A stretch of 64,000 bases of DNA from Martelella alba (GTDB lineage: Bacteria > Pseudomonadota > Gammaproteobacteria > Enterobacterales > Enterobacteriaceae). The translations under genes and the position numbers were made by a program. The notes under the pieces are model-generated. The model was not told the DNA's origin and made no database searches. It worked only from the letters and a program-made list of their open reading frames with translations. The stretch spans positions 62,001 through 126,000 of the forward strand of contig NZ_SZPQ01000002.1 of NCBI RefSeq assembly GCF_005217455.1. Reading direction: 5' to 3'. Shown one piece after another: positions 61,284-64,000 of the stretch (within the stretch, counting starts at the first letter, position 1; each line of letters starts with the position of its first letter).

Positions 61284-61904
61284 TTAAAGAAACGGCGAAA
61301 TATCACCGACCCCTTCGCGGACCACTTTAGGCGTATCCTCGGTTAAATCGATAACCGTCGTGGGCTGCTGTCCCAGAAACCCGCCATGGATCACCAGGTC
61401 GACCTGTTTGGCGAGATGATCTTTGATCCGCTCCGGATCCGACTCGGCGAAATCGTTACCCGGCAGCATCAGGGTGGTGGACATCAGCGGCTCGTTCATG
61501 CTTTCCAGCAGCGCCACGGCAATAGGATTGGAGGGAACCCGCAAACCGATGGTTTTGCGTTTTTCATTCATCAAACGACGGGGCACCTCTTTGGTGGCCT
61601 TGAGGATAAAGGTGTATTTGCCCGGCGTATTGTTTTTGATCAGACGGAAGGCCTGGTTATCAACATAAGCATAAGTGGACAATTCGGACAAGTCGCGGCA
61701 CATCAAAGTGAAATTATGATCGCCGTCCAACTGGCGGATACGGCAGATCCGCTCCATGGCGTTCTTGTCCTCCAGGCGGCAGCCCAGGGCATACCCCGAA
61801 TCAGTGGGATAGACGATGACCGCGCCGTTGCGCAGTTGTTCGACGGCCTGATTAATCAGCCGCAACTGCGGATTCTCCGGATGGATAGTAAAAAACTGGC
61901 TCAT
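61284..61904 (-). CDS. yciO: YciO, Sua5/YrdC-type RNA-binding protein
   Basis: The 206-residue YrdC-fold protein matches E. coli YciO in length. It has YPTDSGYALGCRLEDK and PTTVIDLT. It is a paralogue of the threonylcarbamoyl-AMP synthase TsaC, but its own role is not settled. ATG 61904 has AAGGAG six bases upstream; a GTG two codons earlier is less likely. Confidence 0.95.
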   Translation of the reverse strand: MSQFFTIHPENPQLRLINQAVEQLRNGAVIVYPTDSGYALGCRLEDKNAMERICRIRQLDGDHNFTLMCRDLSELSTYAYVDNQAFRLIKNNTPGKYTFILKATKEVPRRLMNEKRKTIGLRVPSNPIAVALLESMNEPLMSTTLMLPGNDFAESDPERIKDHLAKQVDLVIHGGFLGQQPTTVIDLTEDTPKVVREGVGDISPFL

Positions 61905-61953
61905 TAACACTCCTTATTTCGTTTCGCGGGATGACTGCCCCGGTAAACCCTGT

Positions 61954-62853
61954 TTATCCCTTTACGTTAAAAGCGGCCGACGGTGAAATCTCGTCGCCCT
62001 TCGGCCAATCCCGCCATATCGGCTCCACTGTACCTGGCAGCCAGAGTTTGCGTCCTAATTCGATCCAGGCGCAAGGCTGATGAAAATCGGACCCTTGAGA
62101 AGCCAGCAATCCCCGTTCACGGGCATAGCCGGCCAGCAAGGTCCTTTCCTGCGGCGCCTGCTGGCAGGAGGCCACTTCGATACCCTCGCCCCCCGCCTCG
62201 GCGAAATGATCCAGCAGACGTTTCAGCCATTTGCCCGAAAGCCGGTAGCGGCCCGGATGGGCCAGCACCGCCTGCCCGCCGGCCTGCCGTATGGCGGACA
62301 CGGCTTGGGCGATAGTACACCACTGCGCCGGCGCATAACCGGTTTTACCTTTGGACAAATATTTCTTGAATACGCCGGCCAGCGTGTCGGCGGCGCCGAC
62401 GCTCACCAAATAGCGGGCGAAATGGCCGCGGGTTATCGCCGCGCCGTCGGCGAAATCGCCGGCGCCGCGCCAGGCATTCAGGATACCGGCGCGCTCGAGA
62501 CGCTCGGCGATAAGCACCGCCCGTTCCCGCCGCCGCACCCGTTGGGCCGACAACAAACCGGTCATGGCCGGATGCGCGCCATCGAACGCCAGCCCGACGA
62601 TATGAATTTCGTGATGCAGCCATAAGGTGGAAATTTCCACCCCCGGCACCAGCGTTATCGGCAGATTACCGTCGATAATGGCCCGGCGCGCCGCCGGCAG
62701 GCCATCCAAGGTGTCGTGATCGGTTATCGCCAGCACGTCTACCCCCATGGCGACCGCGCGCGCCACCAGTTCCTCCGGCGTCAGGACACCGTCGGACGCG
62801 GTGGTGTGGCTGTGCAAATCATAAAGGGTGAGCAGTGGAGATTTGAACGTCAA
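61954..62853 (-). CDS. rnm: 5'-3' exoribonuclease RNase AM (PHP domain)
   Basis: The 299-residue PHP-domain phosphoesterase (formerly TrpH/YciV) has metal-binding DLHSHTTASDG, ITDHDTLDG, HEIHIVGL and SQGSDFH. In E. coli it trims 5' ends of 5S, 16S and 23S rRNA and degrades short RNAs and 3',5'-nucleoside bisphosphates. The start is TTG at 62853 with AAGG seven bases upstream; no better start codon fits the conserved N-terminus. It is divergent from the trp operon. Confidence 0.92.
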   Translation of the reverse strand: MTFKSPLLTLYDLHSHTTASDGVLTPEELVARAVAMGVDVLAITDHDTLDGLPAARRAIIDGNLPITLVPGVEISTLWLHHEIHIVGLAFDGAHPAMTGLLSAQRVRRRERAVLIAERLERAGILNAWRGAGDFADGAAITRGHFARYLVSVGAADTLAGVFKKYLSKGKTGYAPAQWCTIAQAVSAIRQAGGQAVLAHPGRYRLSGKWLKRLLDHFAEAGGEGIEVASCQQAPQERTLLAGYARERGLLASQGSDFHQPCAWIELGRKLWLPGTVEPIWRDWPKGDEISPSAAFNVKG

Positions 62854-62955
62854 ACATCTACCTTACATTGTCAATGCCGTATGTCGTCCTATCATAACGT
62901 TTATCCTTGCGGATTCGTACCCGTAAGATTATTTGCCGAATTTAAGCGGCGGCTG

Positions 62956-62992
62956 TTGACAATTCATTGCCGAACTAGTTTACTAGTACGCA
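62956..62992 (+). promoter_or_regulatory. trp promoter and TrpR operator
   Basis: TTGACA (62956-62961), a 17-base spacer and TTTACT (62979-62984) form the promoter. The near-palindrome ACTAGT-TT-ACTAGT within CGAACTAGTTTACTAGTACG is the TrpR operator and overlaps the -10, one base different from E. coli in the centre. Confidence 0.92.
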
Positions 62993-63016
62993 AGATTAAC
63001 ACGTAATGAGAATCCC

Positions 63017-63067
63017 ATGATGTCGATGACGGCGGTTATGCTTCGCTGGTGGCGCACCTCCCTTTAG
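63017..63067 (+). CDS. trpL: trp operon leader peptide
   Basis: The 16-residue peptide MMSMTAVMLRWWRTSL contains tandem Trp codons placed just before the attenuator structures and ends in WWRTS plus one residue, like E. coli [14 protein letters not shown]. Ribosome stalling at the Trp codons when tryptophan is short would favour the antiterminator. Starts at the second or later ATG are possible (63020, 63026). Confidence 0.85.
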   Translation: MMSMTAVMLRWWRTSL

Positions 63068-63117
63068 CGGGCGGTGTTATCATGCGTTGCTGTCATCAGA
63101 CAGAGCAGGATCCCGAA

Positions 63118-63142
63118 AGCCCGCAGATTAGCGGGTTTTTTT
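63118..63142 (+). terminator. trp attenuator terminator
   Basis: CCCGC, loop AGATTA, GCGGG followed by seven T residues lies 53 bases after the trpL stop and 26 before trpE: the 3:4 terminator of the attenuator. Confidence 0.9.
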
Positions 63143-63167
63143 ATGGGCGAAAAACAGGACATACATC

Positions 63168-64000
63168 ATGCCGACCATGCGACCACAACTGGAATTACTG
63201 CAAGCCGCCGCCACGTACCGGGACGATCCTACCGCCGTGTTCAATCATCTGTGCGGCGCGCGTCCGTCCACCCTGCTGCTCGAATCCGCGGAAATCAACA
63301 GCAAGCGCAATCTCAATAGCTGGATGATCCTTGACAGCGCCATGCGCATCACCGCCCTGGGCCGACAGGTCACAATTCAGGCGTTAACCGCCAACGGCGC
63401 GGCGTTGCTGCCGTTACTGGACGCCGCGCTGCCGCCCGAGGTGATAAACAGGACGCACCCCAACGGCCGCGAATTGGCGTTTCCCATCGTGGAAGAGATG
63501 CTGGACGAGGATGCCCGTTTGCGCGCCCTGTCGGTATTCGATTGCCTGCGTTTACTGCTGACGCTGGTGGGTGCACCGGACGACCAGCCGGAAGCCGTGT
63601 TCCTCGGCGGTTTGTTCGCCTATGATCTGGTGGCCGGCTTCGAAGCGCTGCCGCCGGTACGCCAGGACCAGCGCTGCCCCGATTTTTGTTTCTATCTGGC
63701 CGAAACGTTGTTGATCCTTGACCACCAGCATCGCACCTGCCGTTTGCAAGCCAGCCTGTTTACGCCGGACAGCGGCGAACGGCAGCGTCTTCAATCCCGT
63801 CTTGAACAATTGCAGCACCAATTGACTCAGACGCCGGGCCCTATCCCCCATCAGGTTATCGATAGCATGACGCTGGAATGCAGTCAAAGCGATGAGGAAT
63901 ATTGCCGCGTCGTGGAAAAAATGCAGCAGGCCATACGCGAAGGCGAAATCTTCCAGGTCGTGCCGTCCCGGCGGTTTTCCCTGCCCTGTCCGTCGTCGCT
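63168..64000 (+). CDS. trpE: Anthranilate synthase component I (3' end beyond window)
   Basis: The frame is open for 277 codons to the window edge; the full protein is about 520 residues. The N-terminal part has STLLLESAEI with the LLES tryptophan feedback element, FFGGLFSYDL-like sequence (FLGGLFAYDLVAGFE), CPDFCFYLAET, and the start of the catalytic domain (AIREGEIFQVVPSRRFSL). It forms anthranilate from chorismate with TrpG/TrpD. AGGA lies eight bases before ATG 63168; ATG 63177 is an alternative. Confidence 0.97.
   Translation, partial: MPTMRPQLELLQAAATYRDDPTAVFNHLCGARPSTLLLESAEINSKRNLNSWMILDSAMRITALGRQVTIQALTANGAALLPLLDAALPPEVINRTHPNGRELAFPIVEEMLDEDARLRALSVFDCLRLLLTLVGAPDDQPEAVFLGGLFAYDLVAGFEALPPVRQDQRCPDFCFYLAETLLILDHQHRTCRLQASLFTPDSGERQRLQSRLEQLQHQLTQTPGPIPHQVIDSMTLECSQSDEEYCRVVEKMQQAIREGEIFQVVPSRRFSLPCPSS

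Overview
The window is a GC-rich chromosomal segment of a gamma-proteobacterium of the order Enterobacterales. Almost every gene has a close Escherichia coli counterpart, and long blocks keep the E. coli order: pspF-sapABCDF-fabI, and osmB-yciH-pyrF-lapB-lapA-pgpB-ribA-acnA-cysB-topA-yciN-sohB-yciK-btuR-rluB-yciO-rnm-trpLE. The divergence level, missing E. coli neighbours and dispersed intergenic palindromes suggest a Sodalis- or Pectobacteriaceae-like lineage rather than Escherichia (inference). The genes look intact. I see no insertion sequence, prophage, CRISPR array, tRNA or rRNA.

Layout. 1-13 kb: hrpA (cut by the left edge), azoR, the ydbH-ynbE envelope pair without ydbL, ldhA, the small lipoprotein ydbJ, an unrecognised repeat protein and the pyruvate:flavodoxin oxidoreductase ydbK. 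13-23 kb: a PH-like membrane protein, ttcA, a tiny proline-rich gene, the anaerobic sRNA fnrS, two CorA-family transporters (zntB and a second one), the murein-peptide recycling set mppA-mpaA-ycjG, tpx and tyrR. 23-34 kb: ycjXF, the phage-shock genes pspCBA with sigma-54 and IHF sites, the activator pspF, an iron-regulated RyhB sRNA with two Fur boxes, and the sapABCDF ABC transporter. 34-45 kb: fabI, then an accessory block (LysR regulator, glucose-family PTS EIIBC, molybdoenzyme ydeP), rnb, kdgT with KdgR/CRP sites, and a solitary araD. 45-64 kb: the conserved osmB-to-trp block ending in the trp promoter/operator, leader peptide, attenuator and the start of trpE.

Themes. Redox and anaerobic functions recur: ldhA, ydbK, ydeP, FnrS, and the Fe-S enzyme aconitase. 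Envelope homeostasis is the other strong theme: ydbH/ynbE, psp, lapA/lapB, pgpB, osmB, sohB and murein-peptide recovery. Two Hfq-type sRNAs, RyhB and FnrS, are recognisable from primary sequence. They and the intergenic repeats lie in stretches that spurious open frames also cross. The least explained gene is the one at 8438-9226, which carries about 38-residue tandem repeats and fits no family I know.
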